DNA from: JAVVTQ01 sp036653595
GTDB lineage: Bacteria > Bacillota > Clostridia > Oscillospirales > Ruminococcaceae
Assembly (NCBI GenBank): GCA_036653595.1
Contig: JAVVTQ010000005.1
Coordinates: 14,426 to 78,425, forward strand
Direction of reading: 5' to 3'
Length of the DNA: 64,000 nt
Shown here: positions 1 through 7,937 of the stretch, piece by piece
How positions within the stretch are numbered: the stretch's first letter is position 1
Layout of the letters: every line of letters starts with the position of its first letter
The notes under the pieces: model-generated
What the model was told of the DNA's origin: nothing
Database searches by the model: none
The model's input: only the letters and a program-made list of their open reading frames with translations
Made by a program: the position numbers and the translations under genes

Positions 1-14
1 TTTCTTAAAGCAGC

Positions 15-43
15 TTGCCCAAATTGAGCTTCTGTTTTATAAT
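15..43 (+). promoter_or_regulatory. Candidate sigma-A promoter for the PRC-barrel gene
   Basis: TTGCCC at 15-20 and a consensus TATAAT at 38-43 are separated by 17 bases. The predicted transcript starts near 50 and has a leader of about 120 bases before the start codon at 173. The -10 box is perfect and the -35 matches four of six. No sporulation-sigma element was recognised. The rest of the first 172 bases holds nothing that I can call. Confidence 0.45.
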
Positions 44-172
44 TATACAGCATCGACATCAAAATACATGCTATATTTTTTTAACATTTGTAATATTAAT
101 ATTATGAGTGCAAAAGAGCAAAGGAATTTGTTCGAACAGCGGCGCTCTGCAAAAAAATGTGAGGTGTTTGTG

Positions 173-451
173 ATGACGCTTTTTACGGATTTGTGCGAAA
201 AGGAGGTTGTTCATATTGCGACCGGCACAAGGCTGGGCACGGTGGATGACTTGGAATTTGACGAGCACACGGCGACGATTGCGGCGCTTGTGATTTTTGG
301 GCACTCAAAGGGATTTGGGTTTATGGGAAGAGAGGGCGATATTAGAATCAATTGGTCGGATATTGACACAGTGGGAGATGACATTGTGCTTGTAAGAGGC
401 GATTATGAGAGGCAAATACAGATCAATACAAAAAGAAGAGGTATTTTCTAG
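173..451 (+). CDS. YlmC/YmxH-family PRC-barrel protein
   Basis: A 92-residue protein of the YlmC/YmxH sporulation-associated family, which is a single PRC-barrel domain. The family is common in spore-forming Firmicutes and its biochemical role is not settled. The start at 173 is chosen because GAGGTG lies seven bases upstream at 161-166, and because the protein then opens with the typical MTLFTDLCEKEVV and runs into GTRLGTVDDLEFD, the PRC-barrel signature. An upstream in-frame ATG at 68 would add 35 residues without family similarity. It has no signal peptide or membrane segment, so it is probably cytoplasmic. It is followed by the separate rpsB promoter, so it looks monocistronic. Confidence 0.75.
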   Translation: MTLFTDLCEKEVVHIATGTRLGTVDDLEFDEHTATIAALVIFGHSKGFGFMGREGDIRINWSDIDTVGDDIVLVRGDYERQIQINTKRRGIF

Positions 452-460
452 GCAAAGCTC

Positions 461-489
461 TTGTAATGCGCGTGACTATATGATACAAT
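461..489 (+). promoter_or_regulatory. Extended -10 promoter for rpsB-tsf
   Basis: TTGTAA at 461-466, a 17-base spacer and TACAAT at 484-489, with a TG one base before the -10 box (extended -10). Transcription would start near 496, leaving a leader of about 95 bases before rpsB. It lies just after the stop codon of the preceding gene. A strong promoter is expected for a ribosomal operon. Confidence 0.65.
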
Positions 490-513
490 AATTCGGAAAT
501 TCACACGTGTTTC

Positions 514-550
514 ATGGGTTTGTCCTGTGCCCTATTGGGTGACAAATCAT
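514..550 (+). promoter_or_regulatory. Stem-loop in the rpsB leader
   Basis: Two arms, 514-524 and 541-550, pair over ten base pairs with one bulged G. A short GCCC/GGGT helix closes the inner loop. The hairpin sits between the predicted transcription start (about 496) and the Shine-Dalgarno region (572-581). It is not followed by a T run, so it is not an intrinsic terminator. A leader structure in front of rpsB-tsf would fit feedback control by S2, but that is an inference. Confidence 0.4.
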
Positions 551-589
551 AAGAAGCGCGGAGGAAAAAACAAAAAAGGAGAAATAAAA

Positions 590-1339
590 ATGGCAGTAGT
601 ATCAATGAAACAGCTTCTTGAGGCCGGTGTTCACTTTGGACATCAGACAAGAAGATGGAACCCGAAGATGGCGGCGTATATTTTCACAGAGCGCAACGGC
701 ATCTACATCATCGACCTTCAAAAAACAGTTAAAAAGCTCGACGAGGCCTACAACTTTGTACGTCAGGCCGCGGCAGAGGGCGATATTCTCTTTGTCGGCA
801 CAAAAAAGCAAGCTCAGGAATCTATCAGGGATGAGGCACAGCGTTGCGGCATGCATTATGTAAACGCGCGTTGGCTCGGCGGAATGCTCACAAATTTCCG
901 CACAATCAGACGCAGAATCGGACGTCTTGAGCAGCTCAACAAAATGCGCGCCGACGGCACATTTGAACTTCTGACAAAAAAAGAAGTCAGCAAGCTTCTT
1001 CTTGAAATTGAAAAACTCGAAAAATTCCTCGGCGGCGTAAAGGCGATGGAGAGACTCCCCAAAGCTCTGTTTATTGTCGACCCACGCAAGGAGCACATTG
1101 CTGTGGCTGAGGCCAGAAAGCTTAATATACCGGTTGTCGCGATTGTCGATACAAACTGCGACCCCGACGAAATCGACTATGTAATTCCCGGCAACGACGA
1201 CGCAATCCGCGCCGTGAAGCTCATCTCCGGCGCTATGGCCGATGCGGTTCTCGAATCACGTCAGGGCGAGGCGTTTAATGGCGAAGAGGAGAAGTCCGAG
1301 GTGGCCGGCGCTGCAAAGGCTGCCGCAGTCGAAGAATAA
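590..1339 (+). CDS. rpsB: 30S ribosomal protein S2
   Basis: A 249-residue protein matching ribosomal protein S2, a late-assembling small-subunit protein that needs S1 in many bacteria. Family signatures seen are LLEAGVHFGHQTRRWNPKM near the N-terminus, RWLGGMLTNFRTI in the middle, and the PRKEHIAVAEARKLNIPVV and DTNCDPD segments towards the C-terminus. The start at 590 follows AAAGGAG; in-frame upstream codons lie within the leader hairpin and lack family similarity. The usual length is 230-260. It is the first gene of rpsB-tsf, with tsf 20 bases downstream. The acidic, alanine-rich tail (GEEEKSEVAGAAKAAAVEE) is typical of the variable S2 C-terminus. Confidence 0.97.
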   Translation: MAVVSMKQLLEAGVHFGHQTRRWNPKMAAYIFTERNGIYIIDLQKTVKKLDEAYNFVRQAAAEGDILFVGTKKQAQESIRDEAQRCGMHYVNARWLGGMLTNFRTIRRRIGRLEQLNKMRADGTFELLTKKEVSKLLLEIEKLEKFLGGVKAMERLPKALFIVDPRKEHIAVAEARKLNIPVVAIVDTNCDPDEIDYVIPGNDDAIRAVKLISGAMADAVLESRQGEAFNGEEEKSEVAGAAKAAAVEE

Positions 1340-1359
1340 TTATAGAGGAGACTTTGAAC

Positions 1360-2262
1360 ATGGCTTTTACAGCTAAGGATGTCCAGGCCCTTCGCGAGAC
1401 GACGGGTTGCGGAATGATGGATTGCAAGAAGGCATTGACCGAGTCCGACGGAAACATGGAGAAAGCGGTTGAGCTTCTCCGCGAAAAGGGCTTGGCGGCA
1501 GCACAGAAAAAGGCAGGAAGAATTGCTGCCGAGGGTGTTGTATTTGCGATTGTGGACGGAAATGTCGGCGCTATAATCGAGGTAAATTCAGAGACAGACT
1601 TTGTTGCAAAGAACGAGAGCTTCAGAGATTTCGTCACACTTTGCGCAGAGACAGTTATAAAAGAAAACCCGGCAGATGTCGACGCTCTTTTGAAGTGCAC
1701 CGTAAACGGCACAGCAATCGAGGCTCAGCTTCAGGAAAAGATTTTGACGATTGGCGAGAACCTGAAAATTCGCCGTTTCGAGCGCTTTGAGGGCGTGCTT
1801 GTGCCCTACATCCATGGCGGCGGTACACATGCCGTTCTTGTGAAGTTTGAGACAGACAGTGCCACAGCGGCAAAGCCCGAGTTCTTTGCATACGGCAAAG
1901 ATGTCGCCATGCAGATTGCCGCCGTAAACCCGTCATATGTCCGCAAGGAGGAAGTCCCTGCAGGCGATGTCGAAAAGGAAAAGGAAATTCTCATGCAGCA
2001 GGCCATGAACGAGGGCAAGCCGCAAAACATAGCCGAAAAGATGGTTTTTGGCAGAATCAGCAAATTCTACAAGGAAATCTGCCTGCTCGAACAGCCTTTC
2101 GTCAAGGACGGAGAGCTTTCAGTCGGTAAGTACACTGAAAACACGGCAAAAGAACTGGGCGCTTCCATCAATGTTGTGTCATTCGCAAGATATGAGAAGG
2201 GCGAGGGCTTGCAGAAACGCGAGGACGATTTTGCAGCTGAGGTTGCAGGTCTTCAGAAATAA
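1360..2262 (+). CDS. tsf: Elongation factor Ts
   Basis: A 300-residue guanine nucleotide exchange factor for EF-Tu. The N-terminal UBA-like part carries VQALRETTGCGMMDCKKAL, followed by SETDFVAKNE and a C-terminal segment with LLEQPFVKD, all diagnostic of EF-Ts. The start at 1360 has GAGGAG nine bases upstream; a TTG two codons earlier is possible but less likely. Full length for the family. It is co-transcribed with rpsB, as in almost all bacteria, and ends in an intrinsic terminator. Confidence 0.97.
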   Translation: MAFTAKDVQALRETTGCGMMDCKKALTESDGNMEKAVELLREKGLAAAQKKAGRIAAEGVVFAIVDGNVGAIIEVNSETDFVAKNESFRDFVTLCAETVIKENPADVDALLKCTVNGTAIEAQLQEKILTIGENLKIRRFERFEGVLVPYIHGGGTHAVLVKFETDSATAAKPEFFAYGKDVAMQIAAVNPSYVRKEEVPAGDVEKEKEILMQQAMNEGKPQNIAEKMVFGRISKFYKEICLLEQPFVKDGELSVGKYTENTAKELGASINVVSFARYEKGEGLQKREDDFAAEVAGLQK

Positions 2263-2294
2263 AATATCGATTTAAGTCTGCTTAACTGAAACAA

Positions 2295-2325
2295 AAAGAC
2301 GGGGAATGTACCCCGTCTTTATTAT
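2295..2325 (+). terminator. Intrinsic terminator after tsf
   Basis: A perfect ten-base-pair stem (2295-2304 with 2311-2320) around a six-base loop, GC-rich in the upper half, followed by a T-rich stretch. It closes the rpsB-tsf unit. Confidence 0.85.
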
Positions 2326-2596
2326 TTTTATTATAAATTGCTTGTGCGATGTGATATGCGACCCAATTATCTGCTTTGTTATGATGTTATTGGAAAGCGT
2401 TTAATTGTGATTTGATGTTGTGCGGCTGGATTATCAAAGGCGAAGCAATATTTGATGACACGGCAGCTATCAAAATATGCAGGAACATGCAAGGGGTCAA
2501 TGAGCATACAAAAATGATGCAACGCAAAATGCATATGCGATACATCAAAATGGAATATGACATGGACAATACCTTGACTTTGGGCAATATAGATAG
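2326..2596 (+). other. Non-coding gap before the pyrH promoter
   Basis: About 270 bases between the tsf terminator and the pyrH promoter. An open frame of 78 codons (2412-2648) crosses it, but it lacks a good ribosome binding site, runs through the pyrH promoter and resembles no family I recognise. I therefore treat the stretch as intergenic. It is more A+T-rich than the surrounding genes. Confidence 0.4.
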
Positions 2597-2625
2597 TTGC
2601 GATATCGAAGGATATAAGGTACAAT
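2597..2625 (+). promoter_or_regulatory. Sigma-A promoter for the pyrH-polC operon
   Basis: TTGCGA at 2597-2602, a 17-base spacer and TACAAT at 2620-2625. The start codon of pyrH is about 48 bases further on. This is the only good promoter seen before the long pyrH to polC gene run. Confidence 0.6.
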
Positions 2626-2673
2626 ATAAAAAAGACAAAGTGCCTTGATTTATTGTCAATCAGAGGAGAAAAT

Positions 2674-3390
2674 ATGCTCAAATACAAGAGAATACTGATT
2701 AAACTGAGCGGCGAAGCTCTTGCCGGAGATAAGGGAACAGGGCTTAATCTTGAAACTGTCGAGAACATCTGCACAGCAATAAAGGATGCCGCGGTTCTGG
2801 GAGCTGAAATAGGAATTGTCGTCGGCGGCGGCAATTTTTGGAGAGGCCGTGACGCCGGTGACATGGAGAGAACGCGCGCAGACCACATGGGAATGCTGGC
2901 TACGGTTATGAACAGCCTCGCCATTGGGGACTCGCTTGAGAGACTCGGCTTAGAAGTTCGGGTTATGACAGCATTGCCCATGCAGCAAATTGCAGAGCCG
3001 TATATCCGCAATCGTGCGATACGCCACCTTGAAAAAGGAAGGGTGATAGTTTTAGCGTGCGGAACAGGAAATCCTTTTTTCTCAACGGACACGGCGTCGG
3101 CGCTGCGTGCAGCTGAAATCGGCGCAGATATAATTTTTAAAGCGACCTTGGTGGACGGGGTATACGACAAAGACCCACACATTTACCCCGATGCCGTGAA
3201 GTATGAGAGGCTCACCTTCACTCGGGTTCTAAACGATGGCCTCGGTGTAATTGACAGCACTGCTGCCAGCATGTGCCGCGACAACCATATTCCTTTGCTG
3301 GTGTTTAATTTGCAAGACGATCCCCAAAACCTCGTCAGAGCCGCAAAAGGCGAAAATATAGGAACAATAATAGAGGAGGCAGCAATATGA
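2674..3390 (+). CDS. pyrH: Uridylate kinase (UMP kinase)
   Basis: A 238-residue bacterial UMP kinase of the amino-acid-kinase fold. It phosphorylates UMP to UDP with ATP in pyrimidine nucleotide synthesis, as a hexamer in the cytoplasm. Signatures are ILIKLSGEAL at the N-terminus, the glycine loop VVGGGNFWRG, RADHMGMLATVMN, and CGTGNPFFSTDTASALRA followed by KATLVDGVYDKDP. The start at 2674 follows GAGGAGAA at 2663-2670. It overlaps frr by four bases (ATGA), which points to translational coupling. Confidence 0.97.
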   Translation: MLKYKRILIKLSGEALAGDKGTGLNLETVENICTAIKDAAVLGAEIGIVVGGGNFWRGRDAGDMERTRADHMGMLATVMNSLAIGDSLERLGLEVRVMTALPMQQIAEPYIRNRAIRHLEKGRVIVLACGTGNPFFSTDTASALRAAEIGADIIFKATLVDGVYDKDPHIYPDAVKYERLTFTRVLNDGLGVIDSTAASMCRDNHIPLLVFNLQDDPQNLVRAAKGENIGTIIEEAAI

Positions 3391-3941
3391 ACAGCTACGT
3401 AATTCCCTTTGATGAAAAAATGGAGAAGACAATCGGCTTTTTAAAGACAGACCTTGCCGCCATAAGGGCGGGCAGGGCCAATCCGGCAGTTCTCGACAAA
3501 ATCATGGTCGACTATTACGGAACACCCACGATGATAAACCAAATGGCTGCAGTTTCAGTATCAGAGGCGCGCGTGCTCGTCATACAGCCGTGGGATGCTT
3601 CCTCGATGAAGAGCATCGAGAAAGCGATACAGATGTCTGATATTGGCATCAACCCCACAAATGACGGCAGAGTTTTGCGCGTGATGTTTCCACAGCTCAC
3701 GGAGGAGCGCAGAAAAGAAATTGCAAAGCAGATAAAAAAAATGGGCGAAGACGGCAAGGTAGCGGTTAGGTCTATACGCCGCGACGCTAATGAAAAATTC
3801 AAAGCCCTCAAAAAAACAAGTGAAATAACCGAGGACGACCTCAAGCAGCTCGAGGACGAAATGCAAAAAGTTACGGACAGGCGCTGCAAGGAAATCGACG
3901 ATATAATGAAAGCAAAAGAAACGGAAATAATGGAGATATAA
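3387..3941 (+). CDS. frr: Ribosome recycling factor
   Basis: A 184-residue ribosome recycling factor, which with EF-G splits post-termination 70S ribosomes. It shows the conserved RAGRANPAVLDKIMVDYYG segment, INPTNDGRVLR, FPQLTEERRKE and VAVRSIRRDAN. Length is normal (about 185). The start overlaps the end of pyrH and has GAGGAGG upstream within pyrH. The pyrH-frr-uppS order is widely conserved. Confidence 0.97.
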   Translation: MNSYVIPFDEKMEKTIGFLKTDLAAIRAGRANPAVLDKIMVDYYGTPTMINQMAAVSVSEARVLVIQPWDASSMKSIEKAIQMSDIGINPTNDGRVLRVMFPQLTEERRKEIAKQIKKMGEDGKVAVRSIRRDANEKFKALKKTSEITEDDLKQLEDEMQKVTDRRCKEIDDIMKAKETEIMEI

Positions 3942-3943
3942 AC

Positions 3944-4657
3944 ATGTCTTCAAATACAAATGTCATAATTCCGCAACATATTGCAATTATAATGGATGGA
4001 AACGGCAGATGGGCAAAAAAACGCGGGCTGCCGCGCTCCGCCGGGCACTATAAGGGCGCTGAGGTGTTTCAAAAAATCACACGCTACTGTGAGAAAATAG
4101 GCGTTAAGGCGCTCACACTCTACGCTTTCTCAACCGAAAACTGGAAGAGGCCGCAAGCCGAGGTCGATTCGATAATGAACCTTTTGCGTCGGTATCTAAA
4201 GGATGTTTTTGGCTTCAAGGGTGAGAACATCAAAATCAGGTTTATCGGAGAGAGAGACAGGCTCGACAGCGACATCATAGTGCTGATGGAAAAAATTGAG
4301 AGCATCTCAAAGGACAACACCGGCTTGGTACTGAATATCGCGTTAAACTATGGCGGCCGTGACGAAATAGTCTCAGCCGCCAAAAAAGTGTGTGCAGAGG
4401 TATTGTCAGGGCAGGTCAAAATCGACGAAATCGACGAGGACTGCTTTGCGCAAAACACCTACACGGCCGGCCAGCCGGAGGTCGATTTTATACTTCGTCC
4501 GAGTGGGGAACAGCGTATTTCAAACTTTCTGCTGTGGCAGTGCGCCTACAGCGAATTCATATACATGGATACGCTTTGGCCGGACTTCACCCCGGAGCTG
4601 CTCGACGAAGCAATCGCAGAGTTTTCGAGACGATCAAGGCGCTTTGGCGGGATTTGA
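3944..4657 (+). CDS. uppS: Isoprenyl transferase (undecaprenyl diphosphate synthase)
   Basis: A 237-residue cis-prenyltransferase that condenses isopentenyl diphosphate onto farnesyl diphosphate to make the lipid carrier for peptidoglycan and wall polymers. It carries IIMDGNGRWAKKRG with the catalytic Asp, the SAGHYKGAE segment, LTLYAFSTENWKRP, and the C-terminal LRPSGEQRISNFLLWQ and RSRRFGG motifs. It starts two bases after the frr stop. The protein is full length and ends with the usual RRFGG tail. A gap of 214 bases follows before cdsA. Confidence 0.95.
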   Translation: MSSNTNVIIPQHIAIIMDGNGRWAKKRGLPRSAGHYKGAEVFQKITRYCEKIGVKALTLYAFSTENWKRPQAEVDSIMNLLRRYLKDVFGFKGENIKIRFIGERDRLDSDIIVLMEKIESISKDNTGLVLNIALNYGGRDEIVSAAKKVCAEVLSGQVKIDEIDEDCFAQNTYTAGQPEVDFILRPSGEQRISNFLLWQCAYSEFIYMDTLWPDFTPELLDEAIAEFSRRSRRFGGI

Positions 4658-4857
4658 CACAGGAAGCGAGCGCCGAAGACCTCGAAATCAGGTTATTGTT
4701 TATTTTTTGCAAAACCATTTGACAATTTGCTATGCTTGCGCAAAAATCAAGCACAATATTATGCATGCCTGATTTTGCAAACAAAGACAAAACCACGATT
4801 AAACGACTGAAAGAAATTTGTCGGCAATAAGCGTGAAACACGCGCCGCATTTTATTT
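4658..4857 (+). other. Intergenic gap between uppS and cdsA
   Basis: The 214 bases before cdsA hold no convincing gene. Two parts look regulatory. An imperfect inverted repeat pairs 4736-4749 with 4770-4780. A TTGACA lies at 4719-4724 and a TATTAT at 4757-4762, but they are not at promoter spacing from each other. An internal promoter or a processing or attenuation hairpin within the operon is possible and unproven. Confidence 0.3.
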
Positions 4858-4871
4858 GGGAGTGTATACCG

Positions 4872-5711
4872 ATGAAAAAGAGAGTTATTTCGTCCGTTGT
4901 CATGATTGCGATACTGGGGACGATTATATGGCTGTTCGACGGTGTTTATTTAAATATAATGCTGTCGATTATTGGATTTATAGCATCGTTTGAGTTGCTC
5001 AGGGCTTTCAACATGATGCAAAATAAGCTCTTTCTTATGGTGTACGGATTGTATGCCGTGTTGACGCTTATGTTTGAAAAATTCAATATGTTGACAGTCT
5101 TTTTGCTCTTGTTTTTGACATTTTGCATCATGATGTTTTCAAACGACAGACATTATGAATTTAAGGAGGGCGCAGCTGTATTTTTTGCGTGCAATATGAC
5201 CACACTAGGGTTGCTTGCCATGCTTCGTCTGCGCGCCTTTTCGCCATTTTTGAACGACGGAAGATTTTTGTTTTTGGCCGCTCTCGGCATGGGCTGGCTC
5301 TGTGATACTTTTGCATTTTTTGCCGGCAGCGCGTTTGGAAAAAGAAAGCTGTGCCCAAAAATAAGCCCCAAAAAAACAGTTGAGGGAGCGATAGGCGGAC
5401 TTTTGGGGACGCCTTTGGTGATAACTGCGGTATATGCGCTTTTTCTCCATCTGAGTCAGGGCAATACAGTGTTTGCCGGACAGGACGGCTTTTGGCAATA
5501 TGCGTATATATTTGCCGTGTCGATGATAGGCGCGGGCGTCGGGATGATAGGGGACTTGTCCGCTTCGTATATTAAGAGAGAGTGCGGACTAAAGGATTTC
5601 GGTGACCTTATTCCCGGTCACGGCGGTGCGATGGATAGAATAGACAGCGTTTTGTTCACCGGGGTTTTTGCCCTTTCGGCATTTTCGGGCTTCTTCTTAA
5701 TTTTTAGGTGA
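4872..5711 (+). CDS. cdsA: Phosphatidate cytidylyltransferase
   Basis: A 279-residue integral membrane enzyme that makes CDP-diacylglycerol from phosphatidate and CTP, the branch point of phospholipid synthesis. The C-terminal signature is complete: SASYIKRECGLKDFGD followed by IPGHGGAMDRIDS. There are about seven or eight hydrophobic segments, beginning with VISSVVMIAILGTIIWLF. The start at 4872 follows GGGAG; upstream codons add a non-hydrophobic stretch. The length is typical (260-300). It is followed 13 bases later by dxr. Confidence 0.94.
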   Translation: MKKRVISSVVMIAILGTIIWLFDGVYLNIMLSIIGFIASFELLRAFNMMQNKLFLMVYGLYAVLTLMFEKFNMLTVFLLLFLTFCIMMFSNDRHYEFKEGAAVFFACNMTTLGLLAMLRLRAFSPFLNDGRFLFLAALGMGWLCDTFAFFAGSAFGKRKLCPKISPKKTVEGAIGGLLGTPLVITAVYALFLHLSQGNTVFAGQDGFWQYAYIFAVSMIGAGVGMIGDLSASYIKRECGLKDFGDLIPGHGGAMDRIDSVLFTGVFALSAFSGFFLIFR

Positions 5712-5724
5712 GTAGGGTAAAGCA

Positions 5725-6888
5725 ATGGCAACTTCAAAATTGACGATATTGGGCTCAACAGGGTCTATCGGCACACAAACACTGTCGCTTGTGAAAAATC
5801 TCGGAATTGTCATAGAGACACTCACTGCTAATTCCAATGAGAAGTTGCTTGAACAACAGGCTCTTGCTTTTTCTCCGAGAAGTGTGTGTGCTGTCGACCA
5901 GAGTGCTGCGAAGAGACTTGAAATCGCTTTGGCGCACACAAGCACAAAGGTTTATGGGGGCAAGCAGTCACTGACAGAGCTGTGCGGCAACGACGGCAGC
6001 GACACCGTGCTCAACGCGGTTGTCGGCATAGCTGGCTTGGAACCGACGTTGGCGGCCATTGACGCCGGCAAGGACATAGCGCTGGCAAACAAGGAAACGC
6101 TGGTCACCGGAGGGCGACTTGTTGTGGACGCGTGCAAAAGAAATAATGTAAAGCTGCTGCCGGTAGACAGCGAGCACTCGGCGATATTCCAATGCCTTCA
6201 GGACAAAACATCTGCTGCAACACTAAGAAGAATATTTCTGACGGCCTCCGGTGGTCCTTTTTTTGGAAGGACCGGAGAAGAGCTTGCCAAAGTAACTGTC
6301 GCTGACGCATTAAAGCATCCAAACTGGAGCATGGGCAGAAAAATCACCGTGGACAGCGCGACGCTCATGAACAAGGGCCTTGAGGTTATTGAGGCTATGT
6401 GGCTTTTTTCATTGAGCCCTGAGGATATTGTGGTGACAGTGCACAGACAAAGCATAGTACATTCCATGGTTGAGTTCTGCGACGGCTCTGTGCTGGCACA
6501 GCTGGGTATGCCGGATATGCGAACTCCGATACAATATGCGCTGACATATCCAAACCGCATGCAGCTTGACTCACCGTATCTCTCCATAGAAAAAATGTCA
6601 TGCCTTACATTCGAAAAGCCGGATGAAAGCACCTTTGTTTGCCTTGCTGTCTGCAAGGACGCCGCAAAGAAGGGCGGACTTTACCCGTGTGCAGCAAACG
6701 CAGCCAATGAGCGAGCTGTAGAGATGTTTTTGCAGGAGAAAATCGGCTTTTTGCAAATCGGAGAAATCGTAAGTGAAGTGGTTTTTTCACAAAAGCTTGA
6801 TAAATCAGTCACATTGGAGAATATAATCGAAACAGACCGCGTCTCAAGAGCCATGGCAGATGAAATAGCGGCGCGCAAACTAAGCTAA
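5725..6888 (+). CDS. dxr: 1-deoxy-D-xylulose 5-phosphate reductoisomerase
   Basis: A 387-residue enzyme of the methylerythritol phosphate pathway that converts DXP to MEP with NADPH. It shows the dinucleotide loop LGSTGSIGTQTL, the LVTGGRLV segment, the metal-binding PVDSEHSAIFQCL, the TASGGPF loop and MGRKITVDSATLMNKGLEVIEA-type C-terminal signatures. The length matches the family (380-400). With ispG two genes downstream it shows that isoprenoids are made by the MEP pathway, feeding UppS in the same operon. Confidence 0.97.
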   Translation: MATSKLTILGSTGSIGTQTLSLVKNLGIVIETLTANSNEKLLEQQALAFSPRSVCAVDQSAAKRLEIALAHTSTKVYGGKQSLTELCGNDGSDTVLNAVVGIAGLEPTLAAIDAGKDIALANKETLVTGGRLVVDACKRNNVKLLPVDSEHSAIFQCLQDKTSAATLRRIFLTASGGPFFGRTGEELAKVTVADALKHPNWSMGRKITVDSATLMNKGLEVIEAMWLFSLSPEDIVVTVHRQSIVHSMVEFCDGSVLAQLGMPDMRTPIQYALTYPNRMQLDSPYLSIEKMSCLTFEKPDESTFVCLAVCKDAAKKGGLYPCAANAANERAVEMFLQEKIGFLQIGEIVSEVVFSQKLDKSVTLENIIETDRVSRAMADEIAARKLS

Positions 6889-6900
6889 AACGGAGAAATT

Positions 6901-7935
6901 ATGAATGTAATCTGGACAATACTCGCATCGGTTTTTATTTTTGGACTTATAATATTCGTCCATGAGCTCGGCCATTTCCTCGTCGCAAAGGCCAGCAAAA
7001 TCAGGGTAAACGAATTCGCTCTGGGAATGGGACCGAAGATATTCAAGTTTAAAAAGGGCGAAACGCTTTACAGTCTGCGCCTTTTTCCTATAGGCGGCTT
7101 CGTCAGCATGGAGGGCGAGGACGAGGACAGTGAGGCGCGGGATTCCTTTAACAACGCAAATGTAGGCAACAGAATTGGAGTTGTCATCGCGGGAGCCGTG
7201 ATGAACCTGATACTGGGCTTGATAGTCCTGACAATCCTGACGGCGACGGACGGCGACATTAAGACAAGGCAGATTAAGGGCTTTTATGACAACGCCGCAA
7301 CCGCCTCGTCCGGCTTAAAGGCTGACGACAAAATCTTGGCCATAAACGGGCGCAGAATGTACATTGCGGACGACATAGTTTATGAGCTGATTCGCGTCAA
7401 GGACGGCACTGCAGACATCACCGTACAGCGCGATGGAGAGACTGTTGAGCTGTCCGATGTCCGCTTTGACATGGCGACAAATGAAGATGGTACGAAAAGC
7501 ATCGTGATAGACTTTTATGTTTATCCTGAGAGCAAGAGCTTCTTGAGCGTTGCAAAGGAATCGCTTTTGTGGACGGTGTCAATAAGCAGGCAAATTTTCA
7601 TATCTGTGGTCGATCTCGTCACCGGAAATCTTCCGATGAACCAGCTGTCCGGACCTGTAGGAATTGTAACTGTAATTAATCAGGCGACAAGCCTGGGATT
7701 TAGATCGGTGCTGATAATTCTGGCATTCATTTCGATAAACCTCGGAATATTCAACATACTTCCGCTGCCCGCGCTTGACGGCGGAAAGCTTGTGTTCTTG
7801 GTTGTTGAGCTGTTCACAAAGAAAAAGCTGGACAAAAAGTATGAGGCGATAATAAACGTCGTCGGTTTTGGTTTGCTCATGCTGCTTATGGCATTTGTGA
7901 CCTTTAACGATATTTCAAGATTGATAACGGGGTAG
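6901..7935 (+). CDS. rseP: Site-2 intramembrane metalloprotease RseP/RasP
   Basis: A 344-residue M50 zinc protease of the inner membrane. The HELGH motif lies in the first membrane segment (residues 21-25), and the third zinc ligand is in NILPLPALDGG near residue 285. A single PDZ-like domain lies between (about residues 100-190, around GLKADDKILAINGRR). The family cleaves anti-sigma factors and signal-peptide remnants; B. subtilis RasP acts on RsiW and FtsL. It is smaller than the Bacillus protein (about 420) because the PDZ region is compact. It lies between dxr and ispG in the standard order. Confidence 0.93.
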   Translation: MNVIWTILASVFIFGLIIFVHELGHFLVAKASKIRVNEFALGMGPKIFKFKKGETLYSLRLFPIGGFVSMEGEDEDSEARDSFNNANVGNRIGVVIAGAVMNLILGLIVLTILTATDGDIKTRQIKGFYDNAATASSGLKADDKILAINGRRMYIADDIVYELIRVKDGTADITVQRDGETVELSDVRFDMATNEDGTKSIVIDFYVYPESKSFLSVAKESLLWTVSISRQIFISVVDLVTGNLPMNQLSGPVGIVTVINQATSLGFRSVLIILAFISINLGIFNILPLPALDGGKLVFLVVELFTKKKLDKKYEAIINVVGFGLLMLLMAFVTFNDISRLITG

Positions 7936-7937
7936 AA

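Noticed and set aside
2412..2648. A 78-codon frame between tsf and pyrH
   Set aside because: It lacks a convincing ribosome binding site, runs through the pyrH promoter and matches no family that I recognise.
4390..4772. Alternative frames over the end of uppS
   Set aside because: The uppS frame ends with the proper RRFGG tail, so the overlapping frames are by-products, not a frameshift.
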